Below are positions 32,405-43,261 of a stretch of 64,000 nucleotides of DNA, in pieces (the first letter of the stretch is position 1; each line of letters begins with the position of its first letter). Origin of the DNA: Pseudoblastomonas marina (lineage in GTDB: Bacteria > Pseudomonadota > Alphaproteobacteria > Sphingomonadales > Sphingomonadaceae); contig NZ_BMID01000001.1 in NCBI RefSeq assembly GCF_014641655.1, positions 2,198,427 to 2,262,426 of the forward strand, given 5' to 3'. The translations under genes were made by a program, and so were the position numbers. Below the pieces are notes generated by a model, which saw only the letters and a list, made by a program, of their open reading frames with translations, was not told the DNA's origin and searched no databases.

Positions 32405-34027
32405 CTATCTATCATCACGCAGGCGGAAGCGCTGGATCTTGCCGGTGGTGGTCTTGGGCAAGCCATCCACGAACACCACCGAGCGCGGGTACTTGTAGGG
32501 GGCGATCCGGGCCTTCACGTGCTCCTGCAAGCGCTCAACGGTCGCTTCGTCTCGTGCCACGCCTGCGGCGACGACCACGTGGGCCTCGACCACTTGCCCG
32601 CGCTCCGCATCGCTCGCGCCGATCACCGCGCATTCGGCGACGTCCGGATGCGACAGCAGCGCCGCTTCGACCTCGGGCCCCGCGATATTGTAGCCCGACG
32701 AGATGATCATGTCGTCCGATCGTGCGGCGAAGTGGAAGCGCCCGTCCTCGCCTTGGCGAAAGCTGTCGCCGGTCAGGTTCCAGCCCTCGCGGACGTATTC
32801 CGCCTGGCGCGCATCGGCGAGGTAGCGGCAACCGGTCGGTCCACGCACGGCCAGGCGACCGATTTCTCCCTGCGCCACGTCCTGCATCTCGTCGTCGACG
32901 ATGCGCGCTTCATAGCCGGTGACCGGTCGCCCGGTGCAGGCGGGGGCGCGGTCGTCGGGGCGGTTGGTGATGAAGATGTGCAGCAATTCTGTCGACCCGA
33001 TCCCGTCGAGGATCGGTGTGCCGGTCTTGCGCTCCCATTCCTCCCATACCGGTGCGGGCAGCGTCTCGCCCGCCGACACGGCGAGGCGGAGCGAGGAGAG
33101 GTCGGCGCCTTCGTCCATCGCGGCGAGCATCGCGCGATAGGCGGTCGGTGCGGTGAAGCTGATCGTCGCGCGGTGGGTCTCGATCAGTTCGACCATGTTG
33201 GCCGGACTCGCCTGTTCGAGCAACGCCGCGGCCGCACCGAACCGCAGCGGAAAGATCGCCAGCCCGCCGAGCCCGAAGGTGAAGGCCAGCGGAGGCGAGC
33301 CGACGAAAATATCGCCGGGTGTCACGCCGAGCACTTCCTTCGCATAACCATCGGCGATGATCAGCAGGTCGCGATGGAAATGCATCGTCGCCTTGGGTTC
33401 GCCGGTGGTGCCCGAGGTGAAACCGAGCAGCGCGACGTCGTCCTGAGAGGTGTCCGCCGCCTCGAACCGCACGGGCTTGGACAGCGCAACGCGGTCGAGC
33501 TCGGCATCGTGATTGGCGGTCCCGTCGAAGCCGACGACCTTTTCGAGGAAGCGCGAATCCTTGGCGCAGGCGACCATTTCGTCGAGGCTGCGCGTATCGC
33601 ACAGAGCAAGGCCGATCTCGGCCTTGTCGACGATCTTGCACAATTCGCCCGCGCGCAGCATCGGCATGGTATTGACCGCCACCGCGCCGGCCTTGGTCGC
33701 GGCGAGCCAGCAGGCGACCAAGGCCGGGTTGTTGGGCCCGCGGATCAGCACGCGATTGCCCGGCACCACGCCGTAATCCTCGACCAGCGCGCGTGCGATC
33801 CGGTTCGACCAGTCGGCCAGTTCCTTGTAGGTGCGCGACCGGCCATTGCCGATCAGCGCGATGCGGTCGCCATGCCCCTCGTCGACCAGCCGGTCGCACA
33901 GTTCGACCCCCGCATTGAGCCGCTCGGCATAATCGAACCCGTCGAGCAGCAGCTCCGGCCATTGTTCGAATGGCGGGAGATTGTCGCGCGCGAAGCTGTC
34001 GCTGTGGCCGGACGGAAGTAGCTCCAT
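32405..34027 (-). CDS. AMP-forming CoA ligase, benzoate/2-aminobenzoate-CoA ligase type
   Basis: This 540-residue ANL-superfamily enzyme activates an aromatic acid as its CoA thioester. Core motifs are [21 protein letters not shown] (A3 P-loop), [33 protein letters not shown] (A7), [20 protein letters not shown] (A8), and [16 protein letters not shown] with the catalytic Lys. The N-terminal pattern ([16 protein letters not shown]) resembles benzoate and 2-aminobenzoate-CoA ligases. It lies with ring monooxygenase/reductase, hydratase and SDR genes, so 2-aminobenzoate is the most likely substrate. The start at 34027 follows the enoyl-CoA hydratase stop by two bases. Confidence 0.87.
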   Translation of the reverse strand: MELLPSGHSDSFARDNLPPFEQWPELLLDGFDYAERLNAGVELCDRLVDEGHGDRIALIGNGRSRTYKELADWSNRIARALVEDYGVVPGNRVLIRGPNNPALVACWLAATKAGAVAVNTMPMLRAGELCKIVDKAEIGLALCDTRSLDEMVACAKDSRFLEKVVGFDGTANHDAELDRVALSKPVRFEAADTSQDDVALLGFTSGTTGEPKATMHFHRDLLIIADGYAKEVLGVTPGDIFVGSPPLAFTFGLGGLAIFPLRFGAAAALLEQASPANMVELIETHRATISFTAPTAYRAMLAAMDEGADLSSLRLAVSAGETLPAPVWEEWERKTGTPILDGIGSTELLHIFITNRPDDRAPACTGRPVTGYEARIVDDEMQDVAQGEIGRLAVRGPTGCRYLADARQAEYVREGWNLTGDSFRQGEDGRFHFAARSDDMIISSGYNIAGPEVEAALLSHPDVAECAVIGASDAERGQVVEAHVVVAAGVARDEATVERLQEHVKARIAPYKYPRSVVFVDGLPKTTTGKIQRFRLRDDR

Positions 34028-34029
34028 GG

Positions 34030-34839
34030 TCAGTCCCCTTCGAAGACCGGTTTCTCCTTGGCCGCGAAGGCCTCGAAGGCGCGGCGAAAATCCTTGGTCG
34101 CCATGCAGATCGCCTGGGCCTGCGCCTCCATCTCGATCGCGGTATCGATCCCGACATTCCATTCATGCGCGAGCTGCGTCTTGGTGATACCGTGCGCGAA
34201 GGTCGGCCCCGCAGCGAGCGAGCGGGCAAGCTTGCGCGCTTCGTCGAGCAGGTCGCCCGCATCGACCAGCCGGTTGTGAAAGCCCCAGCGCTCGCCTTCC
34301 TCGGCGCTCATCACGCGGCCGGTATAGAGCAGCTCGGATGCCCTGCCCTGCCCGATGATCCGCGGCAGGATCGCGCAGGCACCCATGTCGCAACCTGCAA
34401 GCCCAACGCGGGTGAACAGGAAGGCGGTCTTGGTCTCGGGCGTAGCCAGCCGCATGTCGCTCGCCATCGCCATGATTGCGCCCGCGCCGACGCAGACCCC
34501 GTCGAGCGCGGCGACGATCGGCTGCGGGCAGCCGCGCATCGCCTTGACGAGGTCGCCGGTCATGCGGGTGAATTCGAGCAATTGCGGCATCGGTTTCTCG
34601 GTCAGCGGACCGATGATCTCGTGGACATCGCCGCCCGAGGAGAAGTTCCCGCCCGCGCCCGCGACCACCACGACCTTCACCGCTTCGGCGTAGGACAGCG
34701 CGCGAAAGGTATCGCGCAACTCGGCATAGCTTTCGAAGGTCAGAGGGTTCTTGCGCTCGGGCCGGTTGAGCGTGATCGTGGCGACGCCGTCTGCGTAGTC
34801 CCACTGGAAATGCTCGGGCTGGTAGGTTTCGGGGTTCAT
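34030..34839 (-). CDS. Enoyl-CoA hydratase/isomerase family protein
   Basis: This 269-residue crotonase-fold enzyme has the oxyanion-hole regions [20 protein letters not shown] and [19 protein letters not shown], and the substrate-loop segment [18 protein letters not shown] with the acidic position replaced. Such proteins hydrate or open CoA-thioester rings in aromatic degradation. It overlaps the SDR gene by ATGA and is followed by the ligase, indicating one operon. The exact reaction in the proposed anthranilate pathway (ring opening or hydration of the reduced ring) is inference. Confidence 0.88.
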   Translation of the reverse strand: MNPETYQPEHFQWDYADGVATITLNRPERKNPLTFESYAELRDTFRALSYAEAVKVVVVAGAGGNFSSGGDVHEIIGPLTEKPMPQLLEFTRMTGDLVKAMRGCPQPIVAALDGVCVGAGAIMAMASDMRLATPETKTAFLFTRVGLAGCDMGACAILPRIIGQGRASELLYTGRVMSAEEGERWGFHNRLVDAGDLLDEARKLARSLAAGPTFAHGITKTQLAHEWNVGIDTAIEMEAQAQAICMATKDFRRAFEAFAAKEKPVFEGD

Positions 34840-35576
34840 GCGATCTCCACTGCTTCGCCATTCCGGTCCGACCGGACCAGTTCCACCACGGCGGCGGCGA
34901 CTTCTTCGGGGGTGATGACGCGGCCCGACGGGTTGAGCCGGGCCAGTTCGGCGCGCGCCTCGTCGGCGCTGCGTCCGGTCTTTTCACGGATCGTCGCGAC
35001 CGAGCGGGCGAACATGTCGGTATCGACGAAGCCGGGGCAGACGGCGTTGGCGGTGACGCCCCTGCCCTCCATCTCGAGCGCGATCGAGCGCATCAGCCCC
35101 ACCGCCGCGTGCTTGGCCGCGCTGTAGGGCGAGGCGTAGGCGACGCCGTGAAGCCCCGCGACCGAGGCAACGGTGACGATCCGTCCGCTGCCCGCCTCCA
35201 CCATCGCCTCGATCACTTCCCTGGTGCAATGGAACACGGCATCGCAATTGACCGACATCGTGCTGCGCCAGGTCTCGAATTCGAGCTTGGCGAACGGGGC
35301 GGTCGTGGCGCCCCCGGCATTGTTGACGAGGATGTCGATCGCACCATGCCGCTCGCGCGCAGCCGCGAATGCGGTGGCGACCTGCGCGGGATCGGTGACG
35401 TCGCAGGTGGTGACGTAGGCCTGCGCGCCGATGCTGTCAGCGACCTCGCGCAGCGGCGCCTCGCGCCGCCCGAGCAGCGTGATCTTCGCGCCTTGGTCGG
35501 CCAGCGCCTGCGCAATTGCCGCGCCGATCCCGGTGCCGCCCCCCGTTACCAGTGCATGGGCACCGTCGATCATCAT
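34836..35576 (-). CDS. SDR-family hydroxyacyl-CoA dehydrogenase-like oxidoreductase
   Basis: This 246-residue short-chain dehydrogenase has the NAD(P) motif [18 protein letters not shown], the [11 protein letters not shown] turn, and the active-site set (Ser in [12 protein letters not shown], Tyr-x-x-x-Lys in [15 protein letters not shown]). Family members in aromatic-CoA pathways oxidise 3-hydroxyacyl-CoA intermediates. It is placed between the FAD/OYE enzyme and the hydratase with ATGA overlaps on both sides. MMIDGAHA could start at either Met. Confidence 0.88.
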   Translation of the reverse strand: MMIDGAHALVTGGGTGIGAAIAQALADQGAKITLLGRREAPLREVADSIGAQAYVTTCDVTDPAQVATAFAAARERHGAIDILVNNAGGATTAPFAKLEFETWRSTMSVNCDAVFHCTREVIEAMVEAGSGRIVTVASVAGLHGVAYASPYSAAKHAAVGLMRSIALEMEGRGVTANAVCPGFVDTDMFARSVATIREKTGRSADEARAELARLNPSGRVITPEEVAAAVVELVRSDRNGEAVEIA

Positions 35577-37930
35577 GCCTTGAATTCCTCCGCTGCAAGC
35601 CGTTCCTTCTCCGCCAGCCGGTAGAGCTGGTCGCGCCCGGCGAGATAGGGGTCGGGCCAGGCCACCGACCGGTCGTCGAGCTCGGCCGCCGCGTGCAGCG
35701 TCCAGTAGGGATCGCTCAAATGCGGGCGGGCGAGGCAGACGAGATCCGCACGCCCCGCCAGCAGGATCGAGTTCACGTGGTCGGGCTCGTAGATATTGCC
35801 GACCGCCATCGTCGCCATGCCGGTCTCGTTGCGGATGCGGTCCGAAAACGGCGTCTGGAACATCCGGCCATACACCGGATCGGCGCGGGTCGAGGTCTGG
35901 CCCGCGGACACGTCGCAGATATCGACGCCCGCCTCCTGCAGCATCGCCGCGATGGCGACCGCCTCTTCCGGCGTCACCCCTTCCTCGCCGACCCAGTCAT
36001 TGGCCGAGATGCGCACCGAGATCGGCTTGCTCTCGGGCCACACGGCGCGCACCGCTGCGAACACCTCGAGCGGGAAGCGCATGCGGTTTTCGAGGCTCCC
36101 GCCATATTCGTCGTCGCGGCAGTTGGTCAGCGGGGTAATGAAGCTCGACAGCAAATAGCCATGCGCCATGTGCAGCTCGATCATGTCGAATCCCGCGCGC
36201 TCTGCCATCTGCACAGCGGCGACGAACTGATCGCGCACCATGTCCATGTCGGCGCGGTCCATGGGTTTGGGCACCTGATTGCGATCCGACCAGGGCACCG
36301 CCGAAGCGGAAAGCAGCGGCCAGTTTCCCTCGGCCAGCGGCGCGTCCATTTCCTCCCAGCCGAGCTGGGTCGAACCCTTGGGCCCCGAATGGCCGAGCTG
36401 GGCGCAGATCTTCGCCCCGGTCTCGGCATGGACGAAATCCGTGAGCCGCTTCCACGCCGCCTCGTGTTCGGGCGCGTAGAGCCCCGGGCAACCTGGGGTG
36501 ATCCGCCCCTCGGGGCTGACGCAGGTCATCTCGGTATAGACGAGCCCCGCCCCGCCCTTGGCGCGCTCGGCATAATGCGCGAAGTGCCAGTCGGTCGGGC
36601 AGCCATTGACCGCCTTGTACTGCGCCATCGGCGAGACGACGACGCGATTGGCGAGATGCATGCCGCGCAGCTGGAACGGCGCGAACATCGGCGCGCGCGT
36701 GGCATTGCTGCCCGCTTGGCGATGGAACCAGCCTTCGGCCTCGCCGAGCCAGCGCGCATCGCGCAGCCGCAAATTTTCGTGGCTGATGCGCTGCGAACGG
36801 GTCAGCAGCGAATAGGCGAACTGCATCGGCTCGAGCTTGAGGTAACGCTCGACCTCCTCGAACCACTCGCACGAATTGCGCGCCGCCGATTGCAGCTTGA
36901 GCACCTCGACCCGCCGTTCCTCCTCATAGGTTGCGAAGGCGCATTCGAGGTCGGGCTCGTCCTGCAGCAGATCGGCGAGCGCGATCGCGCTTTCCATCGC
37001 CAGCTTGGTCCCCGAGCCGATCGAGAAATGCGCGGTCGCCGCGGCATCGCCGAGCAGGACGAGGTTTTCATGGTGCCAGCGCTCGCACAGCACGCGCGGG
37101 AAGCTGAGCCAGCCTCCGCCGCGCAGATGTTTCGCATTCGAGATCAGCGCATGCCCGCCGAGATGATCGGTGAAGATCGCCTCGCAGGTCGCGACCGACT
37201 GTTCGCGATCCATCGCGCCGAAGCCGAACGCGTCCCACGTCGCCTCGCTACACTCGACGATGAAGGTCGCGGTGTCGTCGTCGAACTGGTAAGCGTGCGC
37301 CCACACCCAGCCGTGCTCGGTTTCTTCGAAAATGAAGGTGAATGCGTCGTCGAACTTCTGGTGCGTCCCGAGCCAGACGAACTTGTTGGCGCGCATTTCG
37401 ATCTCGGGGCGGAAGACCTCGGCAAAGCGTTCGCGAACCCGCGAATTCACCCCGTCGGCGGCGATGACGAGATCATATTCGCGCATCATGGAGGCGACGT
37501 CCTCGACCTCGCTCTCGAAATCCATTTCCACGCCGAGTTCCAAGGCGCGCTGTTGCAGGATCGTCAGCAGCCGCTGGCGCCCGATCCCGCAGAAACCGTG
37601 CCCGGTCGACACGATCCGGCTGTCGCCGCGCACCACCGCGATATCGTCCCAATAGGCGAAGTGGTCGCGAATTGCGGCGGCACTGACGGAGTCGTTGGCC
37701 GCTAGGTTTTCAAGGGTTTCCTCGGACAACACCACGCCCCAGCCGAAGGTATCGTCGGGACGGTTGCGTTCGAACACGGTGATCGCGCAATCGGGATCGC
37801 GCAGCTTGAGGCTGATCGCGGCATACAGCCCCGCCGGCCCGCCGCCGCAAATCGCGACGCTTCTCGATCTCTTCCCACCTCTCTCCACGCCGCCATGAGT
37901 GCGCGCAGGCGCAATCGAATTCAAGGTCAA
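35573..37930 (-). CDS. Fused FAD monooxygenase/old yellow enzyme, 2-aminobenzoyl-CoA (or salicylyl-CoA) type
   Basis: This 785-residue two-domain enzyme has residues ~25-390 as a p-hydroxybenzoate-hydroxylase-type FAD domain ([49 protein letters not shown]). From about residue 400 it is an old-yellow-enzyme FMN barrel ([49 protein letters not shown]). This exact fusion is known for 2-aminobenzoyl-CoA monooxygenase/reductase and salicylyl-CoA 5-hydroxylase-type proteins. With the CoA ligase and hydratase next to it, CoA-dependent aerobic anthranilate breakdown is the best reading. The start follows the family N-terminus. A 729-residue open frame on the opposite strand is a shadow. Confidence 0.88.
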   Translation of the reverse strand: MTLNSIAPARTHGGVERGGKRSRSVAICGGGPAGLYAAISLKLRDPDCAITVFERNRPDDTFGWGVVLSEETLENLAANDSVSAAAIRDHFAYWDDIAVVRGDSRIVSTGHGFCGIGRQRLLTILQQRALELGVEMDFESEVEDVASMMREYDLVIAADGVNSRVRERFAEVFRPEIEMRANKFVWLGTHQKFDDAFTFIFEETEHGWVWAHAYQFDDDTATFIVECSEATWDAFGFGAMDREQSVATCEAIFTDHLGGHALISNAKHLRGGGWLSFPRVLCERWHHENLVLLGDAAATAHFSIGSGTKLAMESAIALADLLQDEPDLECAFATYEEERRVEVLKLQSAARNSCEWFEEVERYLKLEPMQFAYSLLTRSQRISHENLRLRDARWLGEAEGWFHRQAGSNATRAPMFAPFQLRGMHLANRVVVSPMAQYKAVNGCPTDWHFAHYAERAKGGAGLVYTEMTCVSPEGRITPGCPGLYAPEHEAAWKRLTDFVHAETGAKICAQLGHSGPKGSTQLGWEEMDAPLAEGNWPLLSASAVPWSDRNQVPKPMDRADMDMVRDQFVAAVQMAERAGFDMIELHMAHGYLLSSFITPLTNCRDDEYGGSLENRMRFPLEVFAAVRAVWPESKPISVRISANDWVGEEGVTPEEAVAIAAMLQEAGVDICDVSAGQTSTRADPVYGRMFQTPFSDRIRNETGMATMAVGNIYEPDHVNSILLAGRADLVCLARPHLSDPYWTLHAAAELDDRSVAWPDPYLAGRDQLYRLAEKERLAAEEFKA

Positions 37931-38007
37931 TCGGGGCTGTCACCGACATTAGGCGGGAACAATCGCAATCGCGCCGGGGGCGTCGGCAAGCGGGTCCGGG
38001 GCTTCGC

Positions 38008-39210
38008 CTATTCGCCCGGCACGGTCAGGTCCGCCTCGACCAACCGCTCGATCATCGCCTCGGCGGCCGCACGGGCGACCTTGGCGATCAGGTCGCGATC
38101 GGTTTCGTCGCCGATCTCGAAGGTGACGGCAGGGATGCTGTAGGTTTCGTAGAACCAGTTCTTCGCCACGCCGCTGCCGCTGGTGTGTCCGGGGCTCCGC
38201 CGGACCTCGAATTCGGGCACCCGCGCGCCGATCGCATCGAGCCAGCGTTCGGTGAATTGTGCAGGAACGGTCGGGAGTTCGGGCGGGATCGTGTAGAAGA
38301 CGTCGCGCTGGGTCGAATGGAAATCGACCAGCGCGATCGGGCGATGGTTTGTGGGGAGCGAGTCGAGCCAGCTCTTCACGCTGCGGGTCTCGGGCTGCGC
38401 GAAGCGGCCCCAGTCGCGATTGAGGTCGGTGGCGCCGAGATTGGCCCGCCAGTGTCCCCGCGCGACCCCATCGGGATTGAGGGACGGGACCGCGAGGAAG
38501 CGAATGCCCCGACCTTCGAGCGATCCCGCCTCGACCAGTTCGACCAGGCGGACCAGGAAGGCTTCCATCGCCAGCGCGCCGGTCACTTCGGGCGGATGCG
38601 CGCGGCCGAGCAGGACGACGACGTTCGGCGCCGATGCATCGCCGATCTCGAGCGCATCGATCGGGCGACCCTCGTGGCTGCGGCCAAGGACTACCCTTCT
38701 GGTCTGGTTCGACCGATCGAGCCGCTCGATCAGGGCGGCGTAACGGACACCGGCATAGATTTCCTGCCCGGCGACGACGCCCGCTCCGGGCGGCAAGGTG
38801 AAGCGCGCGGACCGGTCATCCTCCGCCACTTCGGTCTCGAGCAATTGCCATTCGCCGCCGACCTCGCGCTTCGGCCGATAGCGGTGCTCGGAATCGAGAT
38901 AGCGCAGGGTGATCGCGACGTCCGGTCCGGGCGCAGCCTCGTAGCGGAAGGCGTACCAAGCGCTCGGGTTGATCGGCGGGGCGTGTTCGGGCGAGACGAG
39001 GATCGAAAAGGCCCGTTCGTCCTCGATCGTGCAACGCGATTGCGATGCACCCTCGAAATCGAAAGCAATGGTGACGCTCGCACTGCGGCAGGCGAGCGCA
39101 TTGGTCCGGGCGTCGGCTGGTTGCACAACCGGCGGGGGCGTGGCGACGCACGCCCCCGCCAGCATGCTGGCCAAAATGATGGCGGGCAACCGCTGCATGG
39201 TTGCCCGCAT
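38008..39210 (-). CDS. M14-family zinc carboxypeptidase, lipoprotein
   Basis: This 400-residue protein has a lipoprotein signal ending LASMLAGAC, so it is probably membrane-anchored in the periplasm. An N-terminal beta domain (YAFRYEAAPGPDVAITLRY) precedes the M14 peptidase: GRAHPPEVTG (His-x-x-Glu zinc ligands), VPSLNPDGVARGHWR and LGATDLNRDWG, ALVDFHSTQRDV (third His), and a C-terminal AVTFEIGDETDRD with the catalytic Glu. It should trim C-terminal residues from peptides. It is the last gene of the dctA-esterase-TonB receptor operon, two bases after the receptor stop, suggesting a joint role in peptide or ester scavenging. Confidence 0.85.
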   Translation of the reverse strand: MRATMQRLPAIILASMLAGACVATPPPVVQPADARTNALACRSASVTIAFDFEGASQSRCTIEDERAFSILVSPEHAPPINPSAWYAFRYEAAPGPDVAITLRYLDSEHRYRPKREVGGEWQLLETEVAEDDRSARFTLPPGAGVVAGQEIYAGVRYAALIERLDRSNQTRRVVLGRSHEGRPIDALEIGDASAPNVVVLLGRAHPPEVTGALAMEAFLVRLVELVEAGSLEGRGIRFLAVPSLNPDGVARGHWRANLGATDLNRDWGRFAQPETRSVKSWLDSLPTNHRPIALVDFHSTQRDVFYTIPPELPTVPAQFTERWLDAIGARVPEFEVRRSPGHTSGSGVAKNWFYETYSIPAVTFEIGDETDRDLIAKVARAAAEAMIERLVEADLTVPGE

Positions 39211-39212
39211 TA

Positions 39213-42200
39213 TCAGAACTTCTTCCGCAGCTCGATATGGAACACCCGTCCCCGCGCGCTGTGGAGCTCGCTGAAGAAGCCATAGGTTTCGTCTGCCAGC
39301 GGCGGATATTCATCGAACAAATTGTTGATCGCGAAGCGCAAGCGCGTGTCGTCGAGCGGCGTGTCGGTATCCTCGATCGTGTAGGCGATCGAGAAGTTCA
39401 TGGTGAACCACTCGTCGACCGGGAAGAAGTTCGCGTTCGGGTCTTCCGACGCGATCAAATTGTCGCGCACGACGCTGGTGTCGTAGACCATCCCGACATA
39501 CTGGCCGTAGAGACCGATTTCGACCGGGCCCTGCTCCCAGTTGATTGAACCGCTGGCACGCCATTTCGGACGGCCTTCGACCTCGAGCAGTTCGCCCAGC
39601 CCGCCGACCGTCACGTCGAGCGGCAGTGTGCCCGCCGCCACCGCGTCGAGGATTTCCTGCCCGTCGGGGCCTGCATCCTGAACGAAGCTGATCAGCCGCG
39701 CGGCATTCAACCGCACCCGGAACCTGCCGAGGCCGAAATCGGGAACGTTGTAGAACAGCCCGAAATCCATCCCCTTCGAGGTCCGACTGTCGAGGTTGAG
39801 ATAGGGATCGTTGACGAAGTCGATGCTGCCTGCCGCGTCGAGACCGGTCCCGGCGAACAGCGCGATCTGGTCGGCAGTCGGCGCGAGGCGGACCACGTTC
39901 GGGTTGGTGCTGCCGTTGAGGCGGCGGAGCAGGTCGAGCGCGATCGCGTTGTCGTCCCCGAACGTGCCGACCAGCCCGGTCTGCCGTACACGCCAGTAGT
40001 CCGCCGTCAGCGTCAGGCCGGGAATGAACCCGGGCTCGAGCACCACGCCCAGATTGATGCTGGTGCTGTCCTCGGGAACGAGCTCGTCGGTCCCCGACCG
40101 GAATGAGATCACACCCGCGCCCGCGCACGAACCGAGGCTCGGGATCACGCCCTTGATCACCTGCGCCTGGCACTGCACGAAATCGTCGCGCGTGTTGGAA
40201 CGGGTGGTGCCCTCGTCATTGACCTGGACGAGGTTCGGCGCGCGGAACCCTTGCGACCAGGCGCCGCGCAGCGTCACGCCCGGCACGGTGGTCCAGGAGG
40301 CGGCAACGCGCGGAACGATCGCGGTTTCGTCGATATCGTCGAAATGCTCGAGCCGGCCCGCGAGCTGGAGGTTGAGTTCCTCGACCAGCGGCACGTCCAT
40401 CCCCTCGCTGACCAGCGGCACGAAGATCTCGGCGAAGGCCGAGTAGACATTGCGCTCGCCATTGGTGTCGGGCGACGGGCTGGTGCCCGCGACGTCGCTG
40501 CCGTTGAATTCGCCGGTCACGCTGTCGGTGAAGGTGATCGTCCCGTCGAGCCGCGGATCGCGATCGTCGTAAAAGGTCTCGCGGCGCCACTCGACCCCGG
40601 CCGCCACGCCGATATCGCCGCCCGGCAGCGCAATCAGGTCGTCGCGGCTGAGCTTGAAATCGCCCAGCGCGAGGCTGGTGCCGCCCTTGCGGAACACGTC
40701 GATGCGAAACGGATCGATCGAGCTCAACGGGTTGGGCGTGCAATCGCCCTTGCCCGGGTCACCGGTGACGCAGCCGCCGTTGAACGGGTTGTAGGCATCG
40801 GGCGTGGTCTTGTTGATCTGCTGCTGCATCAGCGTGAGCGAGACGCGGTTGCGCGCGAGGTCGAGCGTGTCGGCTTCGGAATAGAGGAAGCCGGTATCGA
40901 AATCCCACGCGCCGAGATTGCCGCGCAGGCCGGCGACGAGGCGATACGAATCCTTGTCTACCGAGACGTCGCGATTGCCGACATCGACGAAGCGATAGCG
41001 CTCCATGATCACATCCGCGCCGCCAGCGGCGATGGTCGTACCCGGCAGGCGCTGCGGATTGGGCTGGCCGTTGCGCGTGGTCGGGCCGAACGGGTTGTAA
41101 TAGGCATCGCGCGAGATCCCGACCGGGACCGCGCTGAGGATCGCCGAAGCCTCGATATTGCGGCGGTTTTCCGAACGGTAGTAACTGCCCTCGAAATAGG
41201 CCTCGAGATTGTCGCTGAGCTCGTAATTGATCAGCGCGAGCGCGTTATAGCGGTTCTTCTCGCTGATCAGGTGGTTGCCGGTGTTGGTGTTGTAGCGGAC
41301 GTCGGTGGTGGGCGTCGTTCCGGCGCGACCGCACAGCCCGGGGCCGAACTGGAGGCGGCAGCTCGGGAAAGTATCCGGCTGGAGGTAGAAGTCGTCATCG
41401 CCGAGCGGCGTGCGGTTGGACGGTGCCTGGATGTCGAACTGACCGAACGGCCCGAAGGTGTTGCGATTGTTGAACGAGGCATCCCCTTCGAAATCGGTGC
41501 CGGCGACCAGCGGGCGACGATCCTCTTCCTCGGCATAGCGGCGTTCGGACGCGAGCATGCCGTTTTCGTGGAAATAGCCGCCATAGAGCGTGACGTTTCC
41601 GCGCCCGCCGCCGAAGTCGAAGCCGTAGCCGCCGCTGATCTGGTAGCTGTAGAGGCTGGTGCCGTCCGAGACGCGATAGTCGCCTTCGAGGAACCCGCCG
41701 CTGAGATTGCCCCGCAGCACGGTGTTGATCACACCGGCCACGGCGTCGGCGCCGTAGATCGCCGAGGCGCCGTCGCGTAGCACTTCGAGCCGGCGCACGC
41801 TGCCCGGCGCGATCTCGTTGGTGTCGGCGCTGACCACCGGCACCAGAAGTTCGGTCTGGAACCCCGGGTGGAGCGTCATGCGGCGCCCATTGATCAGCAG
41901 CAGCGTGTTGCCGGTGCCGAGATCGCGCAAATTGACCGAGCCGACATCGCCGCGCGCACTGTTCTGCGTGGTGGCGTTCTGTTCGTTGAAGGCCACGGTC
42001 CCCTGCTGCGGGATCGAGCGGAACAATTCGTCGCCGGAGGCTGCACCGGTGTTCTCGATCGCCTGCTCGTCGAGCACGGTGACCGGGAGCACGTCGTTGA
42101 TCTGCGCACCCTGGATCTGGGTCCCGGTGATCACCACCCGGTTGTCCGCGGTGACGGCGGATTCGTCGCTCTCGCTCGCTTCCTGCGGGGGTTGCTGCTG

Positions 42201-42299
42201 CGGTGTCTCAGTGGCGTCCTGTGCCATGGCGGTGGTGGTCGCCGCGAGGATGCTGGTGGTGGCCAGCAGGACGAAACGTCCCATTCCCTGTTTACGCAT
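39213..42299 (-). CDS. TonB-dependent outer-membrane receptor
   Basis: This 1028-residue receptor has a signal peptide (ending TTTAMAQD) and a plug domain (RVVITGTQIQGAQINDVLPVT; INGRRMTLHPGF; LRDGASAIYGADAVAGVIN). The long barrel ends in the usual aromatic C-terminus (HIELRKKF). The sequence AQDATETPQQQPPQEASESDE is a low-complexity linker; no TonB-box-like segment stands out. The ligand is unknown. The frame is open further upstream, but the start at 42299 provides a signal peptide. It follows the esterase stop (42302) by two bases. Co-transcription with an esterase and an M14 peptidase suggests uptake of peptide- or ester-like material. Confidence 0.87.
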   Translation of the reverse strand: MRKQGMGRFVLLATTSILAATTTAMAQDATETPQQQPPQEASESDESAVTADNRVVITGTQIQGAQINDVLPVTVLDEQAIENTGAASGDELFRSIPQQGTVAFNEQNATTQNSARGDVGSVNLRDLGTGNTLLLINGRRMTLHPGFQTELLVPVVSADTNEIAPGSVRRLEVLRDGASAIYGADAVAGVINTVLRGNLSGGFLEGDYRVSDGTSLYSYQISGGYGFDFGGGRGNVTLYGGYFHENGMLASERRYAEEEDRRPLVAGTDFEGDASFNNRNTFGPFGQFDIQAPSNRTPLGDDDFYLQPDTFPSCRLQFGPGLCGRAGTTPTTDVRYNTNTGNHLISEKNRYNALALINYELSDNLEAYFEGSYYRSENRRNIEASAILSAVPVGISRDAYYNPFGPTTRNGQPNPQRLPGTTIAAGGADVIMERYRFVDVGNRDVSVDKDSYRLVAGLRGNLGAWDFDTGFLYSEADTLDLARNRVSLTLMQQQINKTTPDAYNPFNGGCVTGDPGKGDCTPNPLSSIDPFRIDVFRKGGTSLALGDFKLSRDDLIALPGGDIGVAAGVEWRRETFYDDRDPRLDGTITFTDSVTGEFNGSDVAGTSPSPDTNGERNVYSAFAEIFVPLVSEGMDVPLVEELNLQLAGRLEHFDDIDETAIVPRVAASWTTVPGVTLRGAWSQGFRAPNLVQVNDEGTTRSNTRDDFVQCQAQVIKGVIPSLGSCAGAGVISFRSGTDELVPEDSTSINLGVVLEPGFIPGLTLTADYWRVRQTGLVGTFGDDNAIALDLLRRLNGSTNPNVVRLAPTADQIALFAGTGLDAAGSIDFVNDPYLNLDSRTSKGMDFGLFYNVPDFGLGRFRVRLNAARLISFVQDAGPDGQEILDAVAAGTLPLDVTVGGLGELLEVEGRPKWRASGSINWEQGPVEIGLYGQYVGMVYDTSVVRDNLIASEDPNANFFPVDEWFTMNFSIAYTIEDTDTPLDDTRLRFAINNLFDEYPPLADETYGFFSELHSARGRVFHIELRKKF

Positions 42300-42301
42300 T
42301 T

Positions 42302-43261
42302 CTATTCTCCCTTCCCTGTTCGCTGGCCGCTGCGCCTGTCGATCCAGGCTTCGAAAATCGCGGGCCATTGATTGATGATCTGGTCCGAGGAGCCGAGGCC
42401 CCAGCCGTGGCCGCCCTCCTCGAAGATGTGCAGTTCCGCGCGCGCACCCTTGGCCACCAGCGCCTGGAACAGCGCGATGCCGTGTCCGGGCGGGGTGATC
42501 GGATCGTCGGCGGCGGAAAAGATGATGGTCGGCGGCGCCTGGCCGTGCGCGTGGGTGTCTAGCGACCACGCCTCCTCGGCCGCGCGCGACGGGTCGGTGC
42601 CGATGATCTCACGGCGGGTGCGGGTGGTGTCGTAGGGCTTGCGCAGCGACACGACCGGGAACAGCAGCACCGCGAAATCGGGCCGCGCACTCGCCGCTTC
42701 GTATCGGTCGTTCCCGGCATAGAGTTCGTGTTCAGGCCTGAGCGCAGTGTAGCCCGCGAGGTGGCCACCGGCGGAAAATCCCATGATCCCGATGGCGTCG
42801 GGGCGGATCCCGAATTCGGACGCGCGGGTCCGGACGATCTTCATCGCGCGCTGCGCGTCGGCGAAGAGTGCGCTCGCCTCCCACCCGTCATTGGGCAGGC
42901 GGAAAAGCAGCTCGAACACGGTGTAGCCGCGGTGGCGCAGCCATTCGGCGGCCGGCGTGCTTTCCTTCCACAACTGGATACGGAAATAGCCGCCGCCGCC
43001 GCATACGATCACCGCCCGGCCGTTGGGCAGGTTGGGGCGGTAGACCCGCATGCGCGGCTGGGAGATGTTCGACACCGCCCCGTAACCGGCACCCTCGCCT
43101 CCGATCCTCTCGGGGCCGCTCGGGCCGCCCTTCCCCGGCGGACGTCCGGGCCACAGCGCGATCTCTTCTACGTCGTGCGTCGGAGCTGCCATCGCAACGC
43201 GTGTGTGCGCCATCGTGGCGAGCGCCAGCCCGCCACCGAGCACCTGGCGCCGATCGATCAC
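42302..43261 (-). CDS. Secreted alpha/beta-hydrolase (acetylxylan-esterase-like)
   Basis: This 319-residue protein has a Tat-like start ([18 protein letters not shown]) followed by a mature alpha/beta-hydrolase domain: [21 protein letters not shown] (oxyanion turn), [17 protein letters not shown] (nucleophile Ser), a C-terminal [11 protein letters not shown] (acid) and [13 protein letters not shown] (catalytic His). Similar proteins are annotated as esterases or endo-xylanase-like hydrolases acting on carbohydrate esters. It overlaps the dctA stop by ATGA. The substrate is unknown, and cleavage of esters imported or exposed by the neighbouring receptor is an inference. Confidence 0.8.
   Translation of the reverse strand: MIDRRQVLGGGLALATMAHTRVAMAAPTHDVEEIALWPGRPPGKGGPSGPERIGGEGAGYGAVSNISQPRMRVYRPNLPNGRAVIVCGGGGYFRIQLWKESTPAAEWLRHRGYTVFELLFRLPNDGWEASALFADAQRAMKIVRTRASEFGIRPDAIGIMGFSAGGHLAGYTALRPEHELYAGNDRYEAASARPDFAVLLFPVVSLRKPYDTTRTRREIIGTDPSRAAEEAWSLDTHAHGQAPPTIIFSAADDPITPPGHGIALFQALVAKGARAELHIFEEGGHGWGLGSSDQIINQWPAIFEAWIDRRSGQRTGKGE

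Noticed and set aside
35516-37705. A 729-codon open frame on the plus strand opposite the FAD/OYE fusion gene
   Set aside because: It is an antisense shadow caused by codon bias in high-GC DNA; its translation has no domain signatures and the opposite strand encodes a clear enzyme.
40251-41780. A 509-codon frame opposite the TonB receptor
   Set aside because: Antisense shadow with repetitive Arg/Ala/Val composition; the receptor motifs on the minus strand are unambiguous.
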